Below are positions 1-8,406 of a stretch of DNA of 64,000 nucleotides, piece after piece. Origin of the DNA: Roseibium aggregatum (GTDB lineage: Bacteria > Pseudomonadota > Alphaproteobacteria > Rhizobiales > Stappiaceae); the NCBI RefSeq assembly GCF_014692675.1, contig NZ_JABFCZ010000030.1, positions 1 to 64,000 on the forward strand. The letters are read 5' to 3'. The translations under genes and the position numbers were made by a program. The stretch's first letter is position 1. Each line of letters starts with the position of its first letter. The notes beneath the pieces are model-generated. The model was not told where the DNA came from and ran no database searches. It saw nothing but the letters and a program-made list of their open reading frames with translations.

Positions 1-512
1 CGGCTTCCTGTCTAGAAGATCAGCGTACCTGCGTAACTTCCTCTCAAAACCAGAGCCCTAAAGCTCCAGCTCCGCAAGAACAACGCCGTCCACGCTTCCC
101 TTCCTTCAATAATCAAATTGTCAAAGAGCGCTGGCTCGCTGAGCCAGTTGGTCATTCCGTACCACCCGAAGGCGTTTTCCGAAGAACCGTGTCCCGAAGA
201 ACGAGGCGCTTATGCCGAACTTTCATTCGGCCGTCAAGCCATCTTTTCGGGTAATTTAGAGCGCAAGGCCCTGTCGCCAGCGACGTTGCCGCCGTCGATG
301 AACGTGGTTATAGGGGTGGCCGCCGGCCCGGTCAACAAGAATTTTGAAAAATTTTTCAGCCCGAAAAATTTGCCGTTCGGGGCATGTGGATAACCCTGAA
401 TTCGATCGACAAAATACCAAGGAAACCTGCGGGCTGAAGGCCGGGCAAACGTTTTGAACAGGGTGAAATCGTTAACAAATCTTAATGCCGCATCGGGCCC
501 AAGCGCCGGATT
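1..512. other. Leading intergenic stretch with no convincing gene
   Basis: This stretch precedes the 3' end of the thiolase gene, which reads toward it. The only open frame (118-393, TTG start) has no recognisable domain and no good ribosome binding site, so I do not call it. The right part (about 330-510) is richer in A and T than its surroundings. It contains TGTGGATAA at 385-393, which on the minus strand is TTATCCACA, an exact match to the classical DnaA box. A single box is not enough to call an origin. No tRNA or rRNA gene is recognisable. Confidence 0.5.
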
Positions 513-1667
513 TCAAGCGCTCAAATCGATGCCTTGAACAGCCACGGCCGTCCCCAAGCCACCGGCGGCTGCAATTGCGGCAAGACCGGTCTGGCCCGCT
601 TTCCGGCTTTTCAGGTCGTGGAACAGGCGGACGGCCAGGATCGCGCCGGACGCTCCGATCGGATGGCCTCTCGATAGAGCGCCGCCGTGCAAATTCACCC
701 GGGCCGGATCGATCCTCAGATCGGTAACGGTCGCCAAAGCCTGTACGGCATAGGCCTCCATCAATTCGACCGCGTCGAAAGCATTCGGCTCAGTATCCAA
801 CATTTCGGCAAGCTGCCGGATTGCGATCTGCGGCGCGAGTGCCGGCTGCGTGGGGTCGCCGGCTGCCATGACACCCTCCAGAACCAACAGGCCCGTTATC
901 CGCCCGATGTCCCGAGCCTTCTTTTCCGACAGGACGGCAACGATTGCCGCCGAATCCGCCTCGACAGCCGTGGTCGCGGCGGTCACCCCGGTTTCCCGGT
1001 CGCCGGCAATGACCGGTGCGCGTAGCGCCGTCTTCAGGTCCAGCTTGCGCGCAAAGGCATCAGTAGACAGACCCGCGACGGGAACAATTTCCGATCCGCC
1101 TTTGCCCCATTCCAAATAGGCCAAGGCCTTCCTGTGGCTTTCGACCGCAAAGGCCGCCTGAGCCTCCCTCGAGATCTCTCGAAGACGGGCCAGATCCGCG
1201 GCCGCCTCACTCAGGTCCGGATCCCGGTCCGGCCAGGGCGAAAACGGCGGCCGGTCGTAGGCGACCGGGATTTCTTCTTGCGTATTCGGACGGTGCATCC
1301 GGATGGCGGACCGGCTGAAGCTTTCAGCGCCTCCGGCCAGTACACAATCCGCTGCACCCGCTTCCACCAGCCGGACTGCCTGTAAAATGGCGTCAAGGCC
1401 GGAGCAGCACTGGGTATCGATCGTCATCGCCGGAACCGTTTCCGGCAGACCGGCGCGCAGGGCCGCCAGGCGGGCCGGATTGCCGCCGCCGTATAAAGCA
1501 TTTCCCAGGATGACCTGATCAACATCCGTGCCCGCCAGCCCTGCATCCGCCAGGACGGCTTCGATGACAGGGGCCGCCAGCTCGTCGGCCTGCAGATGCC
1601 GGAAGGCGCCGCCTCTTGGGGCCACCGCGGTCCTGCGGGCCGCCACGATGACCGCAGAGCCGGTCAT
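513..1667 (-). CDS. Thiolase-family protein with an altered active site
   Basis: The 384-residue product is a thiolase-superfamily protein, predicted cytoplasmic, related to acetyl-CoA C-acyltransferases. The N-terminal nucleophile motif is present (QCCSGLDAI), as is the GHPIGASGA histidine motif near the C-terminus. Two positions depart from the standard catalytic set. The NEAFA-type motif reads MEAYA, and the C-terminal CxGGG motif reads AAAGGLG, so the second catalytic cysteine is alanine (about residue 366). I chose the ATG at 1667 because it overlaps the stop of the upstream acyl-CoA ligase as ATGA; the longer frame to 1808 lies inside that gene. It is the last gene of the bioMNY-ligase-thiolase operon. 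The substrate is unknown. A role in acyl chain condensation connected with biotin is possible but is inferred only from context. Confidence 0.85.
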   Translation of the reverse strand: MTGSAVIVAARRTAVAPRGGAFRHLQADELAAPVIEAVLADAGLAGTDVDQVILGNALYGGGNPARLAALRAGLPETVPAMTIDTQCCSGLDAILQAVRLVEAGAADCVLAGGAESFSRSAIRMHRPNTQEEIPVAYDRPPFSPWPDRDPDLSEAAADLARLREISREAQAAFAVESHRKALAYLEWGKGGSEIVPVAGLSTDAFARKLDLKTALRAPVIAGDRETGVTAATTAVEADSAAIVAVLSEKKARDIGRITGLLVLEGVMAAGDPTQPALAPQIAIRQLAEMLDTEPNAFDAVELMEAYAVQALATVTDLRIDPARVNLHGGALSRGHPIGASGAILAVRLFHDLKSRKAGQTGLAAIAAAGGLGTAVAVQGIDLSA

Positions 1668-3103
1668 TCCGCGGCCTCGGCGCTTGCGGCCTGAAGCAGC
1701 CTTTGCTCCAGCTTTTGCAGATCGGTCTTGCCACCAGGGGTCAACGGCCAGTCGGTGACCATATGAAAGGTGCGCGGCGTTCGCGACCGGCCGAGTTCGC
1801 CGAGACAAAGCCGGCGCAGTTCGGTTTCGTCGATCCTCGAACCCGGTTCCGGCGTGACGGCTGCGACCAGCCGGCTGCCGCGCACGGGATCGGGGAGGCC
1901 GAAGACGGCCGCCCCGCGGACGGCTGGATGGGCGGCCAGGACCTGCTCCACCTCTTCGGGATAGATGTTGAGGCCGGAGGTGACGATCATCCGCTTTTCC
2001 CGGCCGGCGAGATAGAGAAAGCCGTTGTCATCGAGGAAACCGTGATCGCCGACGGTCAGCCAGCCGTCCTTCCAGCACACCTCGTCGCCGCCACCACAGA
2101 TATAGCGGTCGAACAGCAGGCCGCTTTTCACCCAGATCGGCCCGGTCGTCCCCGGCGGTACCGGCGGGCTGCCTGGCGCTCCGATCCGGATCGACACGCC
2201 TGCCGCCGCCCGTCCGACAGACCGGTCGGGCACGTCATCCTCAGGTGCCGAAATGGTGATGAAGCTCATTTCGGATGCACCGTAGAATTCGACGAGCCTG
2301 GCTTTCGGGAAGACCGCCGCCATGGCCCTTCTATCCTCGGCGCGCCATTTCGCACCGCTGGCCAGAACGAGCCCGACCGTTTCCGCCGGCCCGGACCGCG
2401 TCAGTTCCTCGGCCACATAGTGGATCTGGGTCGGCGTGGCATAGAAGACGCTCCCGTCTTCTTCCCGCAGCCGGTCGGCGAGCGTTTTCGGGGAAAACCG
2501 CGGGCACAGCACCACGCTGGCGCCGGCATGCAGGCCATGGACAGCCCCGTAAAGATGCAGAGAATGAACGAGGCTTCCGGGAATGACGATCCGATTGTGC
2601 GAACCGATGGCGAATTCCGCCCGGCTCAACTCGAAACTTTTCAGCCAGGAGCGGTGGTTCCGGCAAAAGCCCTTCGGGTCACCGGTCGAGCCGGAGGTAA
2701 AGCCGGCGTAGAACGGGACCGTTTCGTCCGGTGCCATCAGCGGTGCTGACGATTGCTGCGCCCGATCGCGGAGTTCGACAAGAACAGATGCGTCAAGAAC
2801 AAGGTCCGGCGCCGTCTCCCGCTCCACCCATGTTCGGCGGGAGGATGGCCAGACCGGATCGAACACCATGGCGAGCCCGCCCCGGCGGATGACGGCGAGA
2901 AACGCGACCAGCAGATCCGCCGGATCGGTCAAAGAGAGGCCCACGCGGGCGCCTTCGGGGGTGCGGGACGCCAGTTCCCTCGCAAGTGCCTCGACCTCAT
3001 CGAACAGGCCGGCCCAGGTCCAGGAGCGCCGGTCACAGGTCAGGGCCCACGCCTGCGCGCGCGCTCTGGCGTGATCCTTCAGGCTGTCCCCGACGAAAGC
3101 CAT
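1664..3103 (-). CDS. AMP-forming acyl-CoA ligase
   Basis: The 479-residue product is an ANL-superfamily acyl-CoA synthetase that would activate a carboxylic acid with ATP and CoA. The phosphate-binding motif FTSGSTGDPKG is near residue 145, the adenine motif EFYGASE near 275, and TVGDHGFLDDNG plus GREKRM near 355-375. The catalytic lysine lies in GGKTD close to the C-terminus. The ATG at 3103 follows a GAGGGGTGAGG ribosome binding site; a GTG two codons earlier is the alternative. It starts 25 bases after bioY ends and overlaps the thiolase gene by four bases, so all five genes appear co-transcribed. The acid substrate cannot be read from the sequence. Its place behind a biotin transporter suggests a pimelate-like or other acyl substrate, but that is inference. 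Confidence 0.88.
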   Translation of the reverse strand: MAFVGDSLKDHARARAQAWALTCDRRSWTWAGLFDEVEALARELASRTPEGARVGLSLTDPADLLVAFLAVIRRGGLAMVFDPVWPSSRRTWVERETAPDLVLDASVLVELRDRAQQSSAPLMAPDETVPFYAGFTSGSTGDPKGFCRNHRSWLKSFELSRAEFAIGSHNRIVIPGSLVHSLHLYGAVHGLHAGASVVLCPRFSPKTLADRLREEDGSVFYATPTQIHYVAEELTRSGPAETVGLVLASGAKWRAEDRRAMAAVFPKARLVEFYGASEMSFITISAPEDDVPDRSVGRAAAGVSIRIGAPGSPPVPPGTTGPIWVKSGLLFDRYICGGGDEVCWKDGWLTVGDHGFLDDNGFLYLAGREKRMIVTSGLNIYPEEVEQVLAAHPAVRGAAVFGLPDPVRGSRLVAAVTPEPGSRIDETELRRLCLGELGRSRTPRTFHMVTDWPLTPGGKTDLQKLEQRLLQAASAEAAE

Positions 3104-3128
3104 CCTCACCCCTCTAGAGCCGGGCCGC

Positions 3129-3683
3129 TCAGCCGCGCGAGATCAGGGCCCGGGGCAGGCCGCGCGCCACCGTTTCGGCGACAACGGCGGTGATGGCGAC
3201 CTTGATCAGGTCGCCCGGAATATAAGCAGCACTGCCGATGGCGGCTTTCACCAGGGGCAGGTCCGCCATGATCGCGACACCCGGAATTCCGAACAGATAG
3301 ACGACGCCGACCCCGCCGATGAGAGCGGCAAGAGCAGCGGCCGGAAGGACCGACAGTGTCCTCGTCTGCTGCATGATAAGGCCGGTCACGAAAGCCCCGA
3401 TCGGCCAACCGATCAGGAAACCGACGGACGGCGAAGCAAAAACGCCGAGGCCTCCCCGTCCGCCGGCCAGAAGCGGCGCGCCGAGGGCAACAAGGAACAG
3501 GAACAGAAGCACCGCGAGGGCGCCGCGGACCGGGCCGAGCATCACCCCGGCCAGCATGACACCGAGTGTCTGCGCCGTGATCGGCACGCCACCCATGAAA
3601 GGAATGGCGACTTTCGGCAGCAGGCCGAGGGCCGCGATCAGGGCTGCATAAAATGCGATCTGGACCAGCGAACGGTCAGTCAT
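3129..3683 (-). CDS. bioY: Biotin ECF transporter substrate-binding component BioY
   Basis: The 184-residue integral membrane protein has the BioY signature. The early segment GGVPITAQTLGVMLAG is typical, as is the late part with GIPGVAIM, AYIPGDLIKVAITA and about six hydrophobic helices. BioY binds biotin in the inner membrane and works with the energising module BioMN. The ATG at 3683 is two bases beyond the bioN stop and has an AAGGA ribosome binding site nine bases upstream. The longer open frame reaching 4370 is only a shadow across bioN. Order bioM-bioN-bioY on the minus strand is the alphaproteobacterial arrangement. Confidence 0.93.
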   Translation of the reverse strand: MTDRSLVQIAFYAALIAALGLLPKVAIPFMGGVPITAQTLGVMLAGVMLGPVRGALAVLLFLFLVALGAPLLAGGRGGLGVFASPSVGFLIGWPIGAFVTGLIMQQTRTLSVLPAAALAALIGGVGVVYLFGIPGVAIMADLPLVKAAIGSAAYIPGDLIKVAITAVVAETVARGLPRALISRG

Positions 3684-3685
3684 TT

Positions 3686-4345
3686 TCACAAGTTCCTTTT
3701 CAGCATCCGGCGGCGCTCCGCCGTGTTCGCAGTTGTCTCTACCGCCAGCCCCTCCGCCCCACCTCGGGCGGTCAGTGCTTCGGCGACGTTTTCCGACAGT
3801 CTGAGCGCCTGAAGCGCAAACGGGGCGATCAGCCGCCAGCTGCCGCGTTTGCCGGTGCGGGCCCGGTAGGCTTCCGCCAGGGAGGAGTATACCGAGAGCA
3901 GCACCGGCGCAAACCGGATCACCAGGGTCACGGCAAGCGCCGGCTTCTTCGGGGAAACGCCGAAGACCTTCAGCGGATAGAAAAGCGACATGACCGCTTC
4001 GAGCATGTCGTCCATGCGGGTGGTGACGGAAACGAGATTGGCGAGCAGCACCATGGCAACGAGGCGCAGCACGGCCACAAGGCCTTCCATCCAGGATCCG
4101 CCGATCCCATGCAGAAGGAAGATGATCAGGAGAAGAGAGACCAGCGGTTTCAGGAGGGTCACCTGCTTCAGCCCCTCCGGCCCGAGCGTGGCGTAAAGGA
4201 CAAGGACACCTGCCAACACTGCACCCAAAACAGCGGGATCGTGAACCGGCAGGATCGCCATGCTGATGACGGCAAGCGTCAGCAGCTTGAGACGCACCGG
4301 TATCCGGTGGATCCAGCTTGCGCCGGGCAGATAGACGGAAATCAC
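3686..4345 (-). CDS. bioN: Biotin ECF transporter transmembrane component BioN
   Basis: The 219-residue product is a CbiQ/EcfT-type membrane coupling protein that links the BioM ATPase to BioY. It has several hydrophobic helices and the conserved coupling-helix region around EAYRARTGKRG, which carries the characteristic basic and small residues. The start is GTG at 4345, overlapping the bioM stop as GTGA, which indicates translational coupling. An Energy-coupling factor for another vitamin would look similar; the assignment to biotin comes from adjacent bioY. Confidence 0.92.
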   Translation of the reverse strand: MISVYLPGASWIHRIPVRLKLLTLAVISMAILPVHDPAVLGAVLAGVLVLYATLGPEGLKQVTLLKPLVSLLLIIFLLHGIGGSWMEGLVAVLRLVAMVLLANLVSVTTRMDDMLEAVMSLFYPLKVFGVSPKKPALAVTLVIRFAPVLLSVYSSLAEAYRARTGKRGSWRLIAPFALQALRLSENVAEALTARGGAEGLAVETTANTAERRRMLKRNL

Positions 4346-5121
4346 AGGTCGACCTCGTCTGTTGCAGCACCGGCTCTCCGGTCGAGATCGGTCACATAGG
4401 CCGGCAGGACATCGCCCGGGACACCGTCCATGCGCACCCGTCCGTCCTCCAGCCAGATCACCCGGTCGAACCCGTCAAAGACCTGCAGATCATGGCTGAT
4501 CAGGACGATCTTCTGGTCGAGCGACTTCAGTTTCTGCTGGATGCGGCGCGCGGCCAGACCGTCGAGGCTCGCCATGGGTTCATCGAGAACAAGCAGCTCC
4601 GGCTGCATGACGAGAACCGCCAGGATGCAGATGAGCTGCTTCTGGCCTTCGGACAGCTCCGCGAAGGGCTTTTTGGCAAGCGGCTGGCAGTGATGCCGTT
4701 TCAGGAAATCGGCCGCGCCTTCCCGTGCGGCCTGCTTGTCGGCGCCGAGCTGGGTCAGGCCGAAGGCGATTTCCTCTTCCACCGTCGGGAAAATCGCCTG
4801 GTGGTCCGGGTTCTGGAAAACGAAGCCTACATGGCGGGGCAGCTGCGCCCGGACTGCCGCCGTCTCTGCACCGAATATGCGCACACTGCCGCAGCCCGGC
4901 AGGTGCAGCCCGTTGAGGAGGCGCACAAGGCTGCTCTTGCCCGACCCGTTCAGACCGACGATGCCGATGCGGCGTTCGGAGAGCGAAAGGGAAATATCCT
5001 TTAGGACCTCGCGGCCGCCCAGGGTCAGGCCGGCGCCCTCAAAGACGGCAAAGTCCGCAAGCGCCGGATCGAAGCGCTGCTCTTCGTCTCGTCTCATCCT
5101 GTGCGGGGTCCAGAACGCCAT
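4342..5121 (-). CDS. bioM: Biotin ECF transporter ATPase BioM
   Basis: The 259-residue product is an ABC ATPase of the ECF class. Visible motifs are Walker A GLNGSGKSS, the signature region LSEGQKQL, Walker B LLVLDEPMASLD and the switch histidine in VLISHD. I chose the ATG at 5121, which has GAAAGG six bases upstream; the frame stays open to 5181. It lies 107 bases downstream of the MocR gene on the same strand, so the operon may have its own promoter in 5122-5228. I looked there for the BioR palindrome (TTAT-N-N-ATAA type) and did not see it. Confidence 0.92.
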   Translation of the reverse strand: MAFWTPHRMRRDEEQRFDPALADFAVFEGAGLTLGGREVLKDISLSLSERRIGIVGLNGSGKSSLVRLLNGLHLPGCGSVRIFGAETAAVRAQLPRHVGFVFQNPDHQAIFPTVEEEIAFGLTQLGADKQAAREGAADFLKRHHCQPLAKKPFAELSEGQKQLICILAVLVMQPELLVLDEPMASLDGLAARRIQQKLKSLDQKIVLISHDLQVFDGFDRVIWLEDGRVRMDGVPGDVLPAYVTDLDRRAGAATDEVDL

Positions 5122-5228
5122 ATCGCCTTTCAAGCCTTTGGGCCGGCCGGTGCCGGTCGCCCGCTTATTCACGCCGAACACATGCTTGTCAAAGGCTGTT
5201 CACTCATCATTTGGCTTAGTGTCTGATC

Positions 5229-6638
5229 CTATCCAACCGGCTGGGACAGTTCCGGCCCTGTGACGAAACGGCCGATCGTTGCCGCCACGCGATCGAGCGC
5301 CTCGGTGAACCTGTCGTCATCGACAATGGAACCGAACGTCACACGCATATAGGGCGCAAGCTTCTGCCCCGGTGTCTGGAAGTATCTGGACGACAGGATC
5401 GACAAGCCCTGGTGGGCGAGTGTCGCCTCGACCGCGTCCGGATCGACACCTTCGGGCAGGCGCAACCAGCTGAAGACCTTGCTTTCTCCGCCCTGCAGCC
5501 TGTCGGCACCCAACCGCTCCACCGCCTGTTCGTAGCGTTTCCGGTTCGCCCGGCGCTTGGCCGCCAGGGCCTTTTCCAGCGAGCCATCGCGGATCCAGCC
5601 GCCGATCAGTTCCGCGGTGATCGGCGAGGCCATCCAGGTGCTTTCGCCGATCAGGTTGCGGACCGAGGCGCCGTAAGAGGCCGGGACATGGACGAAGCCG
5701 ATCCGGCTGCCGGGCGAAATCAGCTTGGAAATACTGGCAATCGATGCGGTCAGTTCCGGCGCCAGCCTGCCGAAGGCGGGCAGGCTCTCGGTGATGAACG
5801 GCGTATAGGGGTCGTCCTCGATGATCTTGAGACCCGCCTTGCGGGCGACACCGACCAGCGACTCGCGTTCGGCGAGGCTCATGGTGTGGGTGGTCGGGTT
5901 CTGCATGTTGGGCATCAGGAAGACGCCCTTGACGCCCTGAAGGCGCGCCGCTTCCAGAAGCGCGTCCGGGTCCATCGCCAGATAACCGCCGTCCGGACCG
6001 CGCCGAGCGGGAACCGGCACGAGGCGCAGCCCGAGGTGGGGCGCGGAATTCAGGATCGACGGATAGGTGAAGGCATCCACCGCGACAGAATCGCCGGGGC
6101 GAAACAGCGCCTGCAGGAGGATCTGGATGCCGTGCTGGGCGCCGCAGGTCAGCGCGATCCGGTCCGGATCGGCCTCAAGGCCGAATTTTTCAAACAGGAG
6201 CGCGCCGGTTTCCCGATGCGATCTCAAGCCTTCGGAGGGGACGAAGCCGTTCAACCGGTCGATGCCGGGCGTGCGCGCCAGCCGGATCAGGCCCTCGCTC
6301 AGGCTCGGATTGAGATGCGGATAGGCGAAGTTCCGGCCGAGATCGAGGCTTTCGTCGCCGTCCTCAAGGGGAATCAGCGGCGAAATCGCCTGGGTTTCCG
6401 GAGCGACATAGGTACCCCGCCCGGTCTCGCCGCGCAACAGTCGGCGGCGTTCTGCCTCCCGATAGGCGCGCGTCACCGTTCCAAGGGTAATGCCAAGCTG
6501 GTAGGCGAGTTCGCGCTGGGGCGGCAGCCGGTCGCCCTGCGCCAGGACGCCGGTTCTGATATCCGTTTCGATGGCATTGGCGATGGCGAGATAGATCGGG
6601 CCATCGGCCCTGGAGATTTCAGGCACCCACATTGTCAT
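5229..6638 (-). CDS. MocR-type PLP-dependent GntR-family regulator
   Basis: The 469-residue protein is a MocR-family transcription factor. An N-terminal GntR winged helix (about residues 10-85, with LAYQLGITLGTVTRAYREAERR as recognition helix) is joined to an aspartate-aminotransferase-like domain (about 110-460). The PLP lysine is in SISKLISPGSRIG near residue 295. It probably senses an amino acid or amine and controls the divergent LysE-family exporter at 6720. Start codons at 6638 and 6632 are both possible. The first ATG lies inside an inverted repeat (6631-6647), so the protein may repress itself. Confidence 0.92.
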   Translation of the reverse strand: MTMWVPEISRADGPIYLAIANAIETDIRTGVLAQGDRLPPQRELAYQLGITLGTVTRAYREAERRRLLRGETGRGTYVAPETQAISPLIPLEDGDESLDLGRNFAYPHLNPSLSEGLIRLARTPGIDRLNGFVPSEGLRSHRETGALLFEKFGLEADPDRIALTCGAQHGIQILLQALFRPGDSVAVDAFTYPSILNSAPHLGLRLVPVPARRGPDGGYLAMDPDALLEAARLQGVKGVFLMPNMQNPTTHTMSLAERESLVGVARKAGLKIIEDDPYTPFITESLPAFGRLAPELTASIASISKLISPGSRIGFVHVPASYGASVRNLIGESTWMASPITAELIGGWIRDGSLEKALAAKRRANRKRYEQAVERLGADRLQGGESKVFSWLRLPEGVDPDAVEATLAHQGLSILSSRYFQTPGQKLAPYMRVTFGSIVDDDRFTEALDRVAATIGRFVTGPELSQPVG

Positions 6639-6715
6639 AAGGACAATAAATACATTGACCGGAACAATTGCTCAAGTATCTCTATCGGAAACCCTTATTG
6701 TATCTATTGTAATAA
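6631..6715. promoter_or_regulatory. Candidate MocR operator region with repeated ATTGT half-sites
   Basis: The divergent mocR/lysE interval contains an ATTGTC-N5-GACAAT inverted repeat at 6631-6647, ACAATTG at 6664-6670, and two ATTGTA direct repeats at 6697-6702 and 6706-6711. MocR regulators typically bind direct or inverted repeats in the shared promoter region. The binding assignment is inferred. Confidence 0.5.
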
Positions 6716-6719
6716 CCCC

Positions 6720-7319
6720 ATGTCCGATGCATCGACCCTGACCGCCTTCGCCCTTTTCGTTGCCGTCATGACCGGAACGCCGGGTCCCGGCAACCTGACC
6801 TTCATGGCCATCGGTGCGGCGTCCGGTTACCGGACGGCCTTCCCGGTCATCATGGCCTCTCAGATCGGCTCGATCTTTCTCAACATGTGCGTCGGCTACG
6901 GACTCGGACAGGCGATGGCCGGCGGCGGTCCGCTGGTCATTGTCTTCAAGGTCCTCAGCATGGCCTATATGACCTATCTCGCCTGGCGGATCGTCTCTCT
7001 CAGCATCAGGCCGAAGGGCGAGGTCACCCTGCCGAGCTTCTGGGAAGGCCTGCTGATCCATCCCTTAAGCCCGAAGACCTGGGCCATGAGCCTGGTTGCC
7101 TACACGACCTTCTTTGCCGGCAACGGCCTTGGGCTGACGGAAAACGCGCTCGTCCTGACCGGCGGCTTCATTCTCGGCGGCACGATCGCCCATTCCATCT
7201 GGGCCCTGCTCGGCGTGTCGATCCTGGCGTTTCTCGGCGAAGGTCCGGTCCTGCGCACCACAACGATCCTGATGGCCGCGGGCATGCTGGCCGCAACGCT
7301 GTGGGCCTTGCTGCTGTAA
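6720..7319 (+). CDS. LysE/RhtB-family amino-acid exporter
   Basis: The 199-residue product is a LysE/RhtB-family inner-membrane exporter with about six helices. The N-terminal motif TPGPGNLTFMAIGAASGYR is the family signature (usually xPGPxxxxxxxxGxxxG). It is predicted to pump an amino acid or derivative out of the cell; the substrate is unknown. The ATG at 6720 sits directly after the AT-rich operator region and has no clear ribosome binding site, so the message could be leaderless. The divergent MocR gene is the likely regulator. The much longer frame from 5412 runs antisense through mocR and is not real. Confidence 0.9.
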   Translation: MSDASTLTAFALFVAVMTGTPGPGNLTFMAIGAASGYRTAFPVIMASQIGSIFLNMCVGYGLGQAMAGGGPLVIVFKVLSMAYMTYLAWRIVSLSIRPKGEVTLPSFWEGLLIHPLSPKTWAMSLVAYTTFFAGNGLGLTENALVLTGGFILGGTIAHSIWALLGVSILAFLGEGPVLRTTTILMAAGMLAATLWALLL

Positions 7320-7360
7320 CGTAGTTCGACCGGACTGCTTGCCCCGGACTAATCGGATGC

Positions 7361-8158
7361 TCAGGCGGGTCCGCCCAGGGCCGTCACCAGATCGCGAACC
7401 CGGTCCGCATTGTCCGTGGCCAGCTTGCCATCCCGGTTCCACAGGCCGTTTTCAAAACCGATCCGGGCCTTGCCGCCCTTTTCCATGGCGTAGACAAGGC
7501 AGTCCGTTTCCTTATGGCCGAAGGCGCAGATGGCCCAGTCGAGGTCCAGGCCCGCCGGACACCGGGCGAGTTCTGCGAGGAAAGGATCGAGATCCTCAGG
7601 ACCGCTTTCCTGATTTTCCGCATAGCGTCCCAGAACGAACAGGACCTGTGCCGATGCGCCCGGAACCACGCCTTCGCCCACGAAGCGCAGGAACCGTTCG
7701 ACGTCTTCCGGACTGTAGAGAATGTGTTGCACGGCGATCCCGGCTTCCGCGGCCCAATGATAAAAGGTCCGGGCCTCGGCAGTCTCCTCGTCCGGGCACA
7801 TTTCCCGAAGCGCGATGGATACGGCAGCCGGCATAACATCGCGAACAAGGGCGCGCTGCTGCTCCGGGCTGTATATGCCGACCGCCTCGGTCGTGATCTG
7901 AACGTACATGTCGGGAACGGCGGCAGCCATCTCTTTCAGGAGTTCGCGGTAGAGACCGGCATCGAGAACATGTTTGCCCTGTCCATCGCGCACATGGGCA
8001 TGCAGCCCTCCGGCCCCGGCCTTGAAGCAGGCCTTTGCCGCCCGGACCGTTTCTTCGACGGTGATCGGCAGGGCCGGGTGATCGCTCTTCATTTTACGGG
8101 CGCCATTGGGCGCCACCATGATGCGCGGAAGGGGCGGAAGGGGTGCGGAAGAAGTCAT
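7361..8158 (-). CDS. Short BKACE-family (DUF849) beta-keto acid cleavage enzyme
   Basis: The 265-residue product belongs to the DUF849/BKACE family, zinc TIM-barrel enzymes that condense a beta-keto acid with acetyl-CoA. The zinc motif is clear (GLHAHVRDGQGKH near residue 50), as are the MVAPNGARK start and the late GFENGLWNRDG segment. Most family members have about 270-310 residues, so this one is at the short end and may differ in substrate. I prefer the ATG at 8158, where the conserved region begins; a start at 8224 would add 22 atypical residues. It faces the LysE-type gene with 41 bases between the stops. The substrate is not predictable. Confidence 0.85.
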   Translation of the reverse strand: MTSSAPLPPLPRIMVAPNGARKMKSDHPALPITVEETVRAAKACFKAGAGGLHAHVRDGQGKHVLDAGLYRELLKEMAAAVPDMYVQITTEAVGIYSPEQQRALVRDVMPAAVSIALREMCPDEETAEARTFYHWAAEAGIAVQHILYSPEDVERFLRFVGEGVVPGASAQVLFVLGRYAENQESGPEDLDPFLAELARCPAGLDLDWAICAFGHKETDCLVYAMEKGGKARIGFENGLWNRDGKLATDNADRVRDLVTALGGPA

Positions 8159-8406
8159 GAAATCAATACCGTTATGAGTGGCCTTGGCAGGTTTGTGCCT
8201 GATCTGCATGCAAACCGTCAACAAGGAGCCTTGGCCCGAAAGTGACAGAACCCTCTGGAAAACCTGTTTTCCAGAGCGCCAAATCGTTAACGCCCGAGCC
8301 TTCCAAAAGCCATGGATTGCCTAACGCTTAACCATGTTTTTCATGACAATTTTAACGTCTTGCGCCGATCTTGAGGTCATCCTTCCTCGAACCAAGACAA
8401 AACATC

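Noticed and set aside
118-393. 91-codon plus-strand frame in the leading intergenic stretch
   Set aside because: TTG start without ribosome binding site, no recognisable domain, and it runs into AT-rich sequence with a DnaA-box-like motif.
1668-1808. N-terminal extension of the thiolase
   Set aside because: It would overlap the acyl-CoA ligase by 145 bases; the ATGA junction at 1664-1667 is the natural start.
5122-5228. BioR or other known biotin-regulator palindrome before bioM
   Set aside because: No TTAT-type palindrome is visible in the gap, so no site is claimed.
5412-7319. Single 635-residue protein ending in the LysE-type exporter
   Set aside because: The first two thirds are antisense to the well-supported mocR gene; the conserved exporter begins at 6720.
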